From: JASHPR01 sp963739645
GTDB lineage: Bacteria; Actinomycetota; Actinomycetes; Streptosporangiales; Streptosporangiaceae
Length of the DNA stretch: 64,000 nucleotides
Assembly: GCA_963739645.1 (NCBI GenBank)
Contig: CAVUBM010000088.1
Coordinates: forward strand, 1 to 64,000
Direction of reading: 5' to 3'
Shown here: positions 17,969 through 27,654 of the stretch, piece by piece
Layout of the letters: every line of letters begins with the position of its first letter
Numbering within the stretch: position 1 is the first letter of the stretch
The notes under the pieces: model-generated
The model's input: the letters and a program-made list of their open reading frames with translations, nothing else
What the model was told of the DNA's origin: nothing
The model's database searches: none
Made by a program: the position numbers and the translations under genes

Positions 17969-18708
17969 CCCCATTCGATCCGGCCGATATCGAGTCGACG
18001 CCCTTCGGGGCGCCTCTCGTCCCGCCGTTGCCGATCCGGCTGCGGCGCACCGAGATTCTCACCGTCGTCTACCGCACTTCTCGTGAGGCCGCGGAATCGC
18101 TGCTGCCGCAGCCGTTGCGGCTTGCTTCCGATTTGTGCGTGCTGCACGTCTACCACATGCACGACGCCGAGTGGTTCGGCGTATATTGCGAGTCGGCCTG
18201 GCAGATTCCCGTGCTGCTGCCGGACGATTCTGAGGCGGTTTACTCCCCGTTTCTCGTGCTCGAGTCGGACGGCGCCGTGGCCGCGGGCCGCGAAGCGTAC
18301 GGGCAGCCGAAGAAGGCCGGGCAGGTCCGGCTCGAGCCGCGCGGCGACCTTCTGGTCGGGGTGGTGGAGCGCAACGGGATCGACGTCGCGACCGCGACCA
18401 TGTGCTGGAAACAGCGCGCCGCGCGCGGCGGCGAGCTCGCCGGGCTCGTTCCCGGCGCGGATCTGAACGTCAACCTGCGGGTGCGTCAGGAGGAGGAAGG
18501 CGTCGTGAGCCGCGAGCTTGTGACCAGACGCTTTGCCGACGTGGTGGAACACGAATCGTGGGCCGGCCCGGCAACGCTGGAGCTGCGCCCGAACGCCCAG
18601 CTCCCCGTGCACCTGCTGGCCGTCCGCGAGGTGGTGCTCGGCCTGCACCGGACCATCGACCTGACGCTGACGCCGGGGCACATCATCCACCGGTACCGTG
18701 CCGCGTGA
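17965..18708 (+). CDS. Acetoacetate decarboxylase-family protein
   Basis: 247-residue ADC-fold protein starting at GTG 17965 (GTGA overlap with the VOC gene). The lysine pair is in AYGQPKKAGQV and a conserved Glu in FLVLESDGAV. Only loosely similar to the member at 12962-13780. Being inside the GntR operon it probably handles a beta-keto acid or related intermediate made by the SDRs. No signal peptide. Confidence 0.78.
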   Translation: MTPFDPADIESTPFGAPLVPPLPIRLRRTEILTVVYRTSREAAESLLPQPLRLASDLCVLHVYHMHDAEWFGVYCESAWQIPVLLPDDSEAVYSPFLVLESDGAVAAGREAYGQPKKAGQVRLEPRGDLLVGVVERNGIDVATATMCWKQRAARGGELAGLVPGADLNVNLRVRQEEEGVVSRELVTRRFADVVEHESWAGPATLELRPNAQLPVHLLAVREVVLGLHRTIDLTLTPGHIIHRYRAA

Positions 18709-19388
18709 ACGTCACCGACCCGCTGCCCGACCAGAACCTGGCCGACGCCGTCGCCGACCGGATCCGGGAGGCGATCTGGAGCGGGGCGTACAAGCCCGGG
18801 GACCGGCTCGTTGAGCGGCGGCTGGCGCGCGAATTCGGCACCAGCCACATCCCGCTGCGCGAGGCGCTGGCCCGCCTGACAGAGGAAGGCCTGGTCGAGC
18901 GGCTGCCGCGCCGGGGCGCGCGGGTGGCCAGCCTCACCCCGCGGATGCTGGAAGAGGTGTCGAGCCTGCGGGTCGTCCTTGAGCAGTTCGTCATCCGGCG
19001 GCTGAAGGACCGCTTCACCCACGAGGCCTACCTCGAGCTGCAGGGCGTCGTCGACCGCATGGTCAAGGCGGCCGACGATCATGACCTGGTGCGCGTGCAC
19101 GAGATCGACCAGGAATTCCATCAGCGCCTGTGGGAGCTCACCGACCACGCCCTGCTCGTCGAGCTGGCCGCGCAGATGCGCAGCCGCACGTCGCACTTCT
19201 ACCGCGCGGCCGCGGCTTCGCTCGGCCCCGACGAGGTGCGCCGCCACGCCGACAGCCACCAGCAGCTGCTCGATGTCATCGCCTCGGGGGACCGGCGGGC
19301 CGCCGAGCGCGCCATGCAGCACCACGTGGAGCAAGCCGCGAAGCGCATCGCCGATGCGGGGCTCACGCGGACGGATGATGAGGAGTAA
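18705..19388 (+). CDS. GntR-family regulator, FCD (FadR) subfamily
   Basis: 227 residues: winged helix at about 10-75 (IREAIWSGAYKPGDRLVERRLAREFG and SHIPLREALARLTEEGLVE) and an all-helical FCD effector domain at about 85-215, with the metal-site residues Asp/His in EIDQEFHQRLWEL and late His in RRHADSHQQLLD. FCD domains bind organic acids. GTG 18705 overlaps the previous stop (GTGA). It is the only regulator within the cluster and the natural candidate to bind the AYGCTATAGCRT sites, one of which drives its own operon. Confidence 0.87.
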   Translation: MNVTDPLPDQNLADAVADRIREAIWSGAYKPGDRLVERRLAREFGTSHIPLREALARLTEEGLVERLPRRGARVASLTPRMLEEVSSLRVVLEQFVIRRLKDRFTHEAYLELQGVVDRMVKAADDHDLVRVHEIDQEFHQRLWELTDHALLVELAAQMRSRTSHFYRAAAASLGPDEVRRHADSHQQLLDVIASGDRRAAERAMQHHVEQAAKRIADAGLTRTDDEE

Positions 19389-19392
19389 GGCG

Positions 19393-20430
19393 ATGCTGGC
19401 CGGCCCGACTGTCGTCATCACCGACTCCGACCTCGCGTCCGACGAGGACGAGCGGGTGCTGCGTGAGGCCGGCCTCACGATCGTGCGCCTGCAGGCGAAG
19501 ACCGAGGACGAGGTCGTGGCCGGGCTGTCGGAGGCCGACCCGGACGCGCTGATCGTGCAGTGGGCCCCGGTGACGGCCGCCGTGCTCGAGGCCGCGCCGC
19601 GGTGCCGGTTCATCAGCCGGCTCGGCATCGGCTACGACATGATCGACGTGGCCGCGGCGACCGAGCGCGGCGTGGCCGTGGCCAACACCCCCGACTACTG
19701 CGTCGATGAGGTGGTGGCGCACACCCTGGCCATGGCGCTGTGGCTGCTGCGGGGCCTCGGCAAGTTCGACGCGGCCGTGCGCGGCGGGCAGTGGAGCGCC
19801 GCCGCGCCGTACCCCCCGGCGTGCCGGCCGTCGGATGCCACCATCGGGGTGATCGGGGTCGGCCGCATCGGCGCCCGGGTCGCCCGCCAGGCCCAGGCGC
19901 TCGGCTTCGGCGTGCTGGCCTGCGATCCATACGCCAAGGGGGCCGGCGGGGGAGTGCCGCTGACCACGCTGGAGGACCTGCTGCGGCGCAGCGACCTGGT
20001 CACGCTGCACGCCCCGCTCAACGACGAGACCCGGCACCTGGTCCGGGCCGAGACGATCCGGCTGATGCGGCCGGGAGCGCTGCTGGTCAACACCTGCCGC
20101 GGCGGCCTGGTCGACGAGGCCGCGCTGGCCGAGGCGCTGCGCGCGGGGCAGCTGGCCGGCGCCGCGCTCGACGTGTTCGAGGCGGAGCCGCTGCCCGGGC
20201 CGAGCCCGCTGCGGTCGCTGGACAACGTGCTGCTCAGCCCGCACGCCGCCTGGTACTCGCCGGCCAGCCTGGCGGAGCTGCCGGTCCAGGCGGCCCGCCA
20301 GCTCGTGGACTTCCTGGCGGGCCGTCCCGTGCCGTCGATCGTCAACCCCGGCTACCTGGATCGTGCCCGCGGGCCCCGCACCCCCTCCGACGGCCCCGAC
20401 GGCGCCCGCGCGGTGGCGCCGGCGCCGTAG
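19393..20430 (+). CDS. D-2-hydroxyacid dehydrogenase
   Basis: 345-residue NAD-dependent dehydrogenase of the phosphoglycerate/glyoxylate reductase family. Rossmann GVGRIGARVARQA at about 148-162; catalytic Arg in NTCRGGLVDE, Glu in VFEAEPL, His in LSPHAAWYS. ATG 19393 has AGGAG 7 bp before it and lies 4 bp after the GntR stop, so it is last in the operon. No ACT domain, so not a serine-pathway SerA. Likely reduces or oxidises a keto/hydroxy acid in the same pathway. Confidence 0.85.
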   Translation: MLAGPTVVITDSDLASDEDERVLREAGLTIVRLQAKTEDEVVAGLSEADPDALIVQWAPVTAAVLEAAPRCRFISRLGIGYDMIDVAAATERGVAVANTPDYCVDEVVAHTLAMALWLLRGLGKFDAAVRGGQWSAAAPYPPACRPSDATIGVIGVGRIGARVARQAQALGFGVLACDPYAKGAGGGVPLTTLEDLLRRSDLVTLHAPLNDETRHLVRAETIRLMRPGALLVNTCRGGLVDEAALAEALRAGQLAGAALDVFEAEPLPGPSPLRSLDNVLLSPHAAWYSPASLAELPVQAARQLVDFLAGRPVPSIVNPGYLDRARGPRTPSDGPDGARAVAPAP

Positions 20431-20446
20431 CGCCGGCCGCGGCCGG

Positions 20447-21238
20447 TCACTCGTCGGGCAGCGTCTCCAGGATGTACAGGTTGGCGGTCAGCCCGGCGTC
20501 GACCCGCAGCTCGGTACCGGTGATCGCGGAGGCGTGGTCGGACGCCAGGAACAGGAACGCCTGGGCCACCTCGTCGGTCCGCACCAGGCGCCGGAGCGGG
20601 ACCCGGCCGAAGGACCCGTTGAGGTACGTCATGAGCTTCGGCCCGACCGCGTTCTCGGTCATGACCGTGTGGGTGAAGCCCGGGCTCACGCAGTTGGACC
20701 GGATCCCGTACTGAGCCAGCTCGATCGCCATCGTCCGGTTCAGCCCCAGCAGGCCGGCCTTGGAGGAGTTGTAGGCGGCGTAGGGGCCGTCCGCGCCGGA
20801 CGCGTCGATGGAGGCGGTATGCAGGATCACGCCGCCCCCGGTCCTGGCCATCTGCCGGGCCACGGCCTGGGCCATCAGGAACGCCCCGGTCAGGTTGGTG
20901 TCGATGACTGCCCGCCAGCGCGCCCGGTCGATGTCAAGGAACGGGGTGTCGTCGTCGGTGCCGGCGTTGTTGATCAGCACGTGGATGGCGCCCCAGCGCT
21001 CAGCGGCGCGGGCGACCACCGCGTCGACGGCGGCCTCGTCGGTGACGTCGCACTCGGCCCGCCAGGCGCGGCCGCCGGCGTCGGTGATCTGGCGCACCGT
21101 GTCGTCCAGGGCCGCGACCGCGCGGCCGGTGACGAGCACGTCGGCGCCCTCGGCGGCGAAGGCCAGGGCGGTAGCCTCGCCGATGCCGCGGCCCCCGCCG
21201 GTGACGATGACGTTACGACCGGCGAACCGCCCGCTCAA
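20447..21238 (-). CDS. SDR-family oxidoreductase
   Basis: 263-residue SDR with GGGRGIG, NNAG and YNSSK motifs. The start is TTG 21238, overlapping the permease stop (TTGA); no other start codon is better placed. It is the second gene of a minus-strand pair with the APC permease. The C-terminus TANLYILETLPDE is longer than usual for classical SDRs. Substrate unknown, but the pairing suggests it acts on the imported compound. Confidence 0.82.
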   Translation of the reverse strand: MSGRFAGRNVIVTGGGRGIGEATALAFAAEGADVLVTGRAVAALDDTVRQITDAGGRAWRAECDVTDEAAVDAVVARAAERWGAIHVLINNAGTDDDTPFLDIDRARWRAVIDTNLTGAFLMAQAVARQMARTGGGVILHTASIDASGADGPYAAYNSSKAGLLGLNRTMAIELAQYGIRSNCVSPGFTHTVMTENAVGPKLMTYLNGSFGRVPLRRLVRTDEVAQAFLFLASDHASAITGTELRVDAGLTANLYILETLPDE

Positions 21239-22725
21239 TCGGCGACCGCCTCTTCGACGGCAGGGTCGTCCTCGATGAAGCTGTGCGGCCGGCCCAGCCG
21301 GCCGGTGCGGCGGATGCCGATCACCGTGAACACCACCGCGAGCACCAGGGCCAGGCCGCAGGCCACGCTGATCGAGGTCTGGAGCTGGAAGCTGGTCGCG
21401 TTCAGCACGAAGGTCTGGAAGAAGTTCTTGTAGAAGATGTAACAGTTGATCGCGATCCCGATGATCGGCAGCAGCAGGTTGGTGATCAGGTTCATGTCGC
21501 TGCGGTGGAACTTGCGGTGGTAGAAGATGTTGGCCACGCAGGTGAGCGTGTACGGGATCAGGATGAAGAACACGTAGGACTCGCCGATCCAGCCGAACGC
21601 GAGCAGCGGGTTGTGCTGCTGGTACAGGCTGATCAGGATCGGCAGGACCACGCAGCACCCCAGCACCAGCAGCTGGGCGTTCCACGGCGTCTTGTTCTGG
21701 TCGGTCTTGGCGAACGCGCGGGGCGCGAGGCCCTCCCGGCCGAGCGCGTAGAGCTGGCGGCTGGCCGCGATCGAGATGGCGCTGAACGCGGCGAAGACGG
21801 CGGTGAAGCCGGTCAGCGGGACCAGGATCTTCAGCCACCCGATGTACTGCCCGGCGACCAGGTAGATCGGGGTGAACTCGCCGGATGCGACGTAGCCCGC
21901 CATGGTCTTGGCCGGGACCGCGTTGACGATCCCGAACGAGGTGAACACCCAGTAGAGCCCGGCGCCGACCGTGACGTAGATCGTCGCCTTCGGGACCAGC
22001 GAGCGCGGGGTCCTGGTCTCCTCGGCCATCGGCGCGACGATGTCGAAGGCCGCGATCGCGAGCACCGCGAACAGCAGCGCGTTGAGGAAGCCGGTCCACC
22101 CAGCCGTCGCGGCCGTGGGGTTGAACGGCTGCCAGGTCAGGTTCCCGTTGATCCCCTGCTTGATCAGGATGTACAGGCAGAGCAGCGCGACGAAGCCGGC
22201 CTCGATCGTGATGAACAGCCCCACGATGCGCGTCGAGATCCTGATGTCCTTCTTCGTCATGTAGCCGACCACCAGGATCGGGATGAAGCCCGCCAGGGTC
22301 GCGCTCAGGTAGCCGGTGTGGACCCCGAAGTAGTTCAGGAACGAGTTGAAGAACAGCCCGAACATGACGGGCTGCAGGATGCAGCCCACGATGTAGGCGA
22401 TGACAAGGACCCAGCCGAGCCAGACCCCCAGCGGCGGCGTCGTCGCCTCCCAGAGCCAGGTCAGCGTCGCGCCCGTGGATGGCCTGCGGCTATTCATGAT
22501 CGCGTAACTGGCTGCCGTGGGCAGCATCGCCACGGTCACGGCGGCGAAGGCCAGCGGGACGATCGGGCCGGTGATGCCCTCCATGATCCCGAAATTGAAG
22601 TAGGCGGTCAGCGCGAGACCCATGTAGGCGATCCCCATGATCACCAGACCCCAGAGCCCGAGGGCGTTGGCGTTGAGCCTGCTCTGCTCGCCCGGCACCG
22701 TAGCGGGATCTTGCCTAGTCGCCAT
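21235..22725 (-). CDS. APC-family amino acid/amine permease
   Basis: 496-residue integral membrane transporter with about 12 hydrophobic helices; first helix GLWGLVIMGIAYMGLALTAYF. PMAEETRTPRSLVPKA is the conserved APC loop after TM6. ATG 22725 follows AGGAGGAA. First gene of the permease-SDR pair; a GCTATAGC site lies 88 bp upstream. Substrate probably an amino acid, amine or related zwitterion. A second APC permease is at 32373-33836. Confidence 0.85.
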   Translation of the reverse strand: MATRQDPATVPGEQSRLNANALGLWGLVIMGIAYMGLALTAYFNFGIMEGITGPIVPLAFAAVTVAMLPTAASYAIMNSRRPSTGATLTWLWEATTPPLGVWLGWVLVIAYIVGCILQPVMFGLFFNSFLNYFGVHTGYLSATLAGFIPILVVGYMTKKDIRISTRIVGLFITIEAGFVALLCLYILIKQGINGNLTWQPFNPTAATAGWTGFLNALLFAVLAIAAFDIVAPMAEETRTPRSLVPKATIYVTVGAGLYWVFTSFGIVNAVPAKTMAGYVASGEFTPIYLVAGQYIGWLKILVPLTGFTAVFAAFSAISIAASRQLYALGREGLAPRAFAKTDQNKTPWNAQLLVLGCCVVLPILISLYQQHNPLLAFGWIGESYVFFILIPYTLTCVANIFYHRKFHRSDMNLITNLLLPIIGIAINCYIFYKNFFQTFVLNATSFQLQTSISVACGLALVLAVVFTVIGIRRTGRLGRPHSFIEDDPAVEEAVAD

Positions 22726-22812
22726 CGCTTCCTCCTGCGTCGGAAGAACCAGCTGCGGACTGGAGCCGGAAATGCAGCCGACCAAGTCGGAGACCCCGGT
22801 GAGAAGAATCAA

Positions 22813-22824
22813 ACGCTATAGCAT
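22813..22824. promoter_or_regulatory. ACGCTATAGCAT operator, permease promoter
   Basis: One mismatch from perfect symmetry, 88 bp upstream of the APC permease start and 16 bp past the end of the next SDR gene. Flanked by AA on the left, as at 29080. Confidence 0.6.
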
Positions 22825-22839
22825 CTATGGTGTCAAGAC

Positions 22840-23604
22840 TCAGCTTGAACTGCTTGACACCCAGCCCATCGCGCTCCAGCCTCCGTCGGCGCACAGCGTG
22901 GTCCCGGTGACGAACGACGAATCCTCGTCGCAGGCCAGGTACAGCACCGCGCGGGCGATCTCGTCCGGCTCGCCGAGGCGGTGCATGGGGGTACGGGCCT
23001 TGTAGGCCGCCACGTCGATCACGCCGTCGTCGATGCCCTTCTGCACCAGCGCGGTGCGCGTCACACCCGGCGCGACAGCGTTGACCCGGATGCCCCGGTC
23101 CGCCCATTCGATCGCCAGCACCTCGGTCATGGCCACGACGGCGGCCTTGGCGGCGCAGTACGCCAGCCGCATCGGGAATGCCTCCCAGGCATTGATCGAG
23201 CTGATGTTGACGATCGTCCCGCGACCGCGGTCGAGCATGTGCCGCCCGACGATCTGGGAGCAGTGGAACACGCCCGTCTGCATGATCCCGATCGAGGTGT
23301 GCCAGTCGTCGTCAGAGAAGCTCTCCGACGGGCCGGCCAGCCCGACGCCCGCGTTGTTGACCAGGATGTCGATCCGCCCGTGCCCGGCCAGGGCCTCCGT
23401 CACCGCCGCCTCGACCGAGGCCCGCGAGCTCACGTCGCAGGTGTGCCCGGTCCCGCCCAGGCGGGCGGCGGTCTCGGCCGCGGCCGCGCCGTCGAGATCC
23501 AGGATCACGGGTGTCGCGCCCTCGGCGGCGAACCGCGTCGCGATAGCTTCCCCGATGCCGCGTGCGCCGCCGGTGACGATGGCGATCCGGTCCGCGAGCT
23601 TCAT
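22840..23604 (-). CDS. SDR-family oxidoreductase
   Basis: 254-residue SDR: GGARGIG near residue 12, DLDGA acidic loop (NAD preference), NNAGVG, catalytic YCAAK, end TGTTLCADGGW. ATG 23604 is at the fold start with GGAGGTGG-like sequence just upstream. Divergent from the M24 peptidase gene; a GCTATAGC site lies in the shared gap. Function within the cluster unknown. Confidence 0.84.
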   Translation of the reverse strand: MKLADRIAIVTGGARGIGEAIATRFAAEGATPVILDLDGAAAAETAARLGGTGHTCDVSSRASVEAAVTEALAGHGRIDILVNNAGVGLAGPSESFSDDDWHTSIGIMQTGVFHCSQIVGRHMLDRGRGTIVNISSINAWEAFPMRLAYCAAKAAVVAMTEVLAIEWADRGIRVNAVAPGVTRTALVQKGIDDGVIDVAAYKARTPMHRLGEPDEIARAVLYLACDEDSSFVTGTTLCADGGWSAMGWVSSSSS

Positions 23605-23664
23605 CCATCCACCTCCGTTGTTCCGGCGGTCCGTGCCCGCCGGGGCCTACCGCTGGTGCGGCAT

Positions 23665-23676
23665 ATGCTATAGCGT
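23665..23676. promoter_or_regulatory. ATGCTATAGCGT operator, SDR/M24 divergent region
   Basis: Same half-sites as 16746. Lies 61 bp upstream of the SDR start on minus and 127 bp upstream of the M24 start on plus, so it may serve either or both. Confidence 0.6.
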
Positions 23677-23802
23677 TGCGGCGGAACCGTGACAAGTGCG
23701 CACGATCGCGGTGGTAGCGCCACGCTGGGCAAACACCCCGGGCCCGGGGGTCCTCCGGGGGTGGGGCGGACTGCCGTGACAGCGGCACCGGAGGAGGACG
23801 TC

Positions 23803-24966
23803 GTGGAGTCTGTCGTCAGCGAGCGGATCACAATGGCCCCTCCGCCGCCCAGGCTGGAGCGGGTGACCGCGTGGATCACGGCCCAGAACCTCGATGCGCT
23901 CGTGGTGACCGGCCCGGCCCTGGTGAACTGGCTCACGGGTTACTCCCGGTACTACGGCGGGCCCGCGGCGGCCGTGATCAGCCCAGACGGCCGGCGCACC
24001 CTCGTGGTGCTGCGCGACGAGGTCCCCGTCGCCGAGAAGATATCGAGCGCCGAATCGGTGGCCGGCTATTCGGAGCGGGGATTCGGTCTCGAGCTGAACC
24101 CCATCCCGCTGCTCGTGGCGGAGGTCCTCAAGGTGGGTGCCGTCGCCCCGGCCAGCCGGATCGGCGTGGCCGGGGACTTCAGCGCGGCCCTCACCGCGGC
24201 GACCGCCGCGCAGGCGGTCGAGGCCGACGACGCGCTGCACCTGATGAGCCTGGTCAAGGACGGCGACGAGCTGACCAGGATCTTCCGTTCGTACGAGATG
24301 TGCTGGCTGGCGCACACAGCCGTCGCCGAGGGCGCGGCCGCGGGCGCGTCCGAGATCGAGATGATGAGCGCCGCGCACGCCGCGGCCCAGGTCGGCCACG
24401 GCTCGCCGGTCGAGTTCGTCGCCGACCTGCTGGCCGGGCCGAACACGGCCGAGGTGTGCGCGCCGGTGGCGATCGCCGGGCCGGGACGGGCCGAGGCGGG
24501 CCAGCCGGTCGTCGCCGATCTCAGCGTGGGGGCCGACGGCTACTGGGCCGACACCTGCCGGACCTACACCCGCGGCAGCAGCGCCGAGATCGATGAGATG
24601 CGCGCCCAGCTGTTCGCGATTATGGACGCCGCCGCCGCCGACCTGCGTACCGGCGGGACCGGCGCCCAGGTCTTCGGCGTCATGAGGGACCGGATCGCGG
24701 CGGCCTGGCCGGATAGTGAGTTCCCGCATCACGGCGGGCACGGCGTCGGGCTGACCGTGTTCGACGACCCGCACGTGATCCCGTCCGACGGCCGGGCCCT
24801 CGAGAGCTGGATGGTGATGGCGCTGGAGCCCGGCGTCTACCTGCCCGGCCGGTTCGGCGTCCGCTGCGAGAACCTCTTCCTGGTCACGCCGGACGGTGCG
24901 GTCGAGCTGGCCCAGGCCATGGCCAGGCCGCTCAGCCCGCAGGCCCAGTCCACCTGGAGCCGCTAG
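23803..24966 (+). CDS. M24-family metallopeptidase (Xaa-Pro peptidase/creatinase-like)
   Basis: 387 residues with an N-terminal creatinase domain (about 10-135) and a pita-bread catalytic domain. All five metal ligands are present: Asp in VVADLSVGADGYWADT (two), His in HHGGHGVGL, Glu in MALEPGVY and Glu in VRCENLFLV. It may be a proline peptidase or a C-N hydrolase like creatinase. GTG 23803 is chosen for GGAGGAGG 5 bp before it; longer starts at 23689 lack a site. In a catabolic cluster an amidohydrolytic role on a small amide is plausible. Confidence 0.82.
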   Translation: MESVVSERITMAPPPPRLERVTAWITAQNLDALVVTGPALVNWLTGYSRYYGGPAAAVISPDGRRTLVVLRDEVPVAEKISSAESVAGYSERGFGLELNPIPLLVAEVLKVGAVAPASRIGVAGDFSAALTAATAAQAVEADDALHLMSLVKDGDELTRIFRSYEMCWLAHTAVAEGAAAGASEIEMMSAAHAAAQVGHGSPVEFVADLLAGPNTAEVCAPVAIAGPGRAEAGQPVVADLSVGADGYWADTCRTYTRGSSAEIDEMRAQLFAIMDAAAADLRTGGTGAQVFGVMRDRIAAAWPDSEFPHHGGHGVGLTVFDDPHVIPSDGRALESWMVMALEPGVYLPGRFGVRCENLFLVTPDGAVELAQAMARPLSPQAQSTWSR

Positions 24967-24967
24967 C

Positions 24968-25708
24968 TCAGAACATGATCTGGCCGCCGGTGATGTTGAC
25001 CGCCTGGCCGGTCATGTAGCTCGCCTCGGCGGACAGCAGGAACCAGATGATGCCCGCGCAGTCCTCCGGGCTGCCGGTCCGGCCGAGCGGCACCGTGGCG
25101 TTGCGGGTGCGGCTGACCTCCTCGGGAGGGATATGCCGGAACTCGGCCACCTTGGCCAGCACCTCGTCCTGCATCGGGGTGTCGATGATCCCCGGGACCA
25201 CCGCGTTGACCCGCACGCCCTGCGGCGCGAACGCGTAGGCGAACGACCGCGTGATGCTGAGCACGGCCGCCTTGGACGACGCGTAGACCGCGCACTCGAT
25301 GGTCGACGCGATCTTGGCCGAGAACGAGCCGAGGTTCACGACCGCGCCGCCGCGCGGCATGGCCCGGCCCAGTCGCGAGGTCAGGTCCCACACCGCCTCG
25401 ACGTTGACCGGGTAGATCGCGCGCATGTCCGCCACGCCGGACTCGAGAATCGGCCGGAGCCTGATCACCCCGGCCGCGTTGACCAGGTAGCGGGCGCCGG
25501 ACGCGGCCGCGACCACCCGGTCCCGCTCGGACTCGGACGCCAGGTCGGCGACCAGGGTGGCCACCCCCTGCGCCCGGAACTCCTCCAGGCCCGCCTCGTT
25601 CTTGTCCACGGCCAGGACGCGGAACCCCTCAGCCCGGATCCGCCGTGCGCAGGCCCGGCCGATGCCGCTGGCCGCGCCGGTCACCACGGCCTCGATGGCG
25701 TCAGTCAT
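24968..25708 (-). CDS. SDR-family oxidoreductase
   Basis: 246-residue SDR: GAASGIG near residue 11, VDKNEAG, VNAAGVI, catalytic YASSK, end MTGQAVNITGGQIMF. Its short, direct N-terminus resembles 2,3-dihydroxybenzoate/ketoreductase-type SDRs. It converges with the M24 gene, one base between stops. It lies downstream of the ABC importer on the same strand, so it probably belongs to that operon and acts on the imported substrate. No frameshift, in contrast to the three genes just upstream. Confidence 0.83.
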   Translation of the reverse strand: MTDAIEAVVTGAASGIGRACARRIRAEGFRVLAVDKNEAGLEEFRAQGVATLVADLASESERDRVVAAASGARYLVNAAGVIRLRPILESGVADMRAIYPVNVEAVWDLTSRLGRAMPRGGAVVNLGSFSAKIASTIECAVYASSKAAVLSITRSFAYAFAPQGVRVNAVVPGIIDTPMQDEVLAKVAEFRHIPPEEVSRTRNATVPLGRTGSPEDCAGIIWFLLSAEASYMTGQAVNITGGQIMF

Positions 25709-25781
25709 CTATCCCGCCCCTTCTCATCAGTCCCGCCCTCCCGCCCTGCATGGCGCTGCCCTCCCGCCTCATGGCGCCCGG

Positions 25782-26612
25782 CTACCGGATCGCGCCGGAC
25801 AGCATCCCGCGGATGAAGACGCGCGCGGTCACGAAGTACACCAGCAGCGTCGGTATGGAGCCGAGCAGCAGCCCGGTCATGATCACCGGGATGTTGTTCG
25901 AGTACCGCCCGCTCAGCTGGGCCAGCGTCGGCGTCATCATCTCGGTCGGACGAGGTGTGCAGCAGCACGATGCTGATGAACAGCTCGTTCCAGATGTTCA
26001 GGAACGTCAGGATCCCGACGGTCACCACGCCTGCCCGGCCCATCGGCATGATCACCCGGGCGAAAATCGACGAGCCAGGTCGCGCCGTCGACGCGGGCGG
26101 CCTCGACCACGGCGTCCGGGATGGACCGGAAGATCGAGCGGAGCAGGTACGTGCCGTACGGGATGTTGATCGCCGTGTAGACCAGGATCGCGGGCGTGAA
26201 GTTGGACGGCCAGGCCGAGGTGCGCGATCTCCACGTACAGCGGGAGCAGCACCACGATGCCCGGCATGAACATGATCATGAGCATCAGCCAGAACAGGGC
26301 GTTGCGCGAGCCTGAACGGGGTCTTGGTGAAGACGAAGGCGGCCAGCGCCGAGAACAGCGTGGCCAGGATCACGGCGGGAACCACCACGATCACCGAGTG
26401 CAGCAGGCTGGACAGGAACGGCACCTGGTTGAACAGCGCGTGGAAGTTGTTGAGGCTGTAGTGGGTGCGGCAGGCCGTAGGGGCTCAGCTCGTATTGCTG
26501 CGAGGTGCGCATCGAGTTCAGCGCCATGAAGATGAGCGGGTAGACGGTCGATGATGCCGACCAGGCACAGCGCGATGAACACGAGGGTGTGGCGTACGCG
26601 GACGGCGTTCAT
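25782..26612 (-). pseudogene. ABC importer permease, MalG type, multiple frameshifts
   Basis: Carbohydrate-uptake permease (CUT1 type). Pieces in successive frames read MNAVRVRHTLVFIA (TM1), SMRTSQQYELSPYGL, LHSVIVVVPAVILATLFSALAAFVFTKTPF, LMLMIMFMPGIVVLLPLYVEIAHLGL, SIPDAVVEAARVDGATW (the EAA loop), then FARVIMPMGRAGVVTVGILTFLNIWNELF and the end GMLSGAIR. Frame shifts fall near 26552, 26470, 26308, 26215, 26080 and 25945, each explained by one surplus base. With these corrected, a normal permease of about 275 residues results. Start ATG 26612 by the family N-terminus. Confidence 0.8.
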
Positions 26613-26614
26613 GC

Positions 26615-27506
26615 TCAGGCTTCCCTGCTGGACTTCGCGGCGCGGGAACAGCGTGATCTGCACGATGGTCAGCACCAGGACGATCAGGAAGAGCATCACG
26701 GCGAGTGCCGCGCCGTAACCGAACTGGCCGTTCTCGAAACGTGGTCAGGTAGGTGAAGTAGTCGACGGTGGTGGTCGCGAAGCCCGGGACCGCCAGCGGT
26801 GATCACGTAGACGAAGCTGAACAGCGACGTGAACGTGTAGATCACGTTGATGACGCTCAGGAACTGCAGCGAACCGGAGATCATCGGCAGGGTAATGCGA
26901 CCGCAGCCGGCGCCACCAGGAGGCGCCGTCGATGGCGGCGGCGTCGTACAGTGCCGGGTCGATGGTGGACATCGCCGACAGCACGACCACCATGCCGAAG
27001 CCGAAGGACGTCCAGACCAGGGCCAGGATCACCACCAGCCGCGCCGGCCACGGATAGGACAGCCAGGGGAAGGAGGACGAGGCCGATCGGGCCGAGCGCC
27101 TTGTCGACCAGCCCGGACGGCAGGAAGAACGTGCTGAACAGGGCGCCGACGATCACCGGTGACAGGACGGCGGGGATGAAGAACAGGAACCGGAACACGC
27201 GCCAGCCCGAGCGCTTGCTCGTAGACGAGCACCGCGGTCACGACCGACGCGGCGAGGATCAGCGGGACCGAGATCAGGAAGATGACCGAGTTGAGGAAGA
27301 CCTGAGTGCTCATCGGATTCTGGAAGATCAGCCGGAAATTCTCCAGCCCGATGAAAGTGCTGGTCAGGCCGTCCCAGTTGGTGAAGCTGTGGTAGATGGT
27401 CTCGCCGATCGGCAGAACCATGAGGAGCATGATCACGAACAGCGCCGCCGGGAGCACCGCCAGGTAGGGAAAGGCATTCCACCGGACCTCTCGGCACCTT
27501 GCGCAC
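26615..27506 (-). pseudogene. ABC importer permease, MalF type, multiple frameshifts
   Basis: Partner CUT1 permease. Segments: FPYLAVLPAALFVIMLLMVLPIGETIYHSF (TM1), GLENFRLIFQNP, FLNSVIFLISVPLILAASVVTAVLVYEQ, FRFLFFIPAVLSPVIVGALFSTFFLP, VVILALVWTSFGFGMVVVLSAM, DPALYDAAAIDGASWWRRLR (EAA loop), and SVINVIYTFTSLFSFVYVITAGGP. Shifts near 27488, 27215, 27068, 26905, 26787 and 26740. The stop at 26615-26617 needs one more shift and would sit 2 bp before the next permease ATG, as expected for an operon. About 295 residues once corrected. Confidence 0.78.
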
Positions 27507-27654
27507 CTGCGATCAGATCGATTCCTCACGCTGCGACAGAAGCCGTCCCGGCCGCGGCCACCGTATCCCTGGACCTGCAGGCGGCGGCCAGGATCCGTCA
27601 TGCGGGAACGGATCCTGGCCGCCCGGCTCACGAGCGGCGACGCAGGCGCAGCGC

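Noticed and set aside
18705..19388. GntR protein as binder of the CGTTTG sites
   Set aside because: No CGTTTG site lies in or next to its own operon, while a GCTATAGC site does.
21283..22821. Long plus-strand frame over the APC permease
   Set aside because: Highly charged, low-complexity product lacking any domain; the minus strand encodes a complete 12-helix transporter with a ribosome site.
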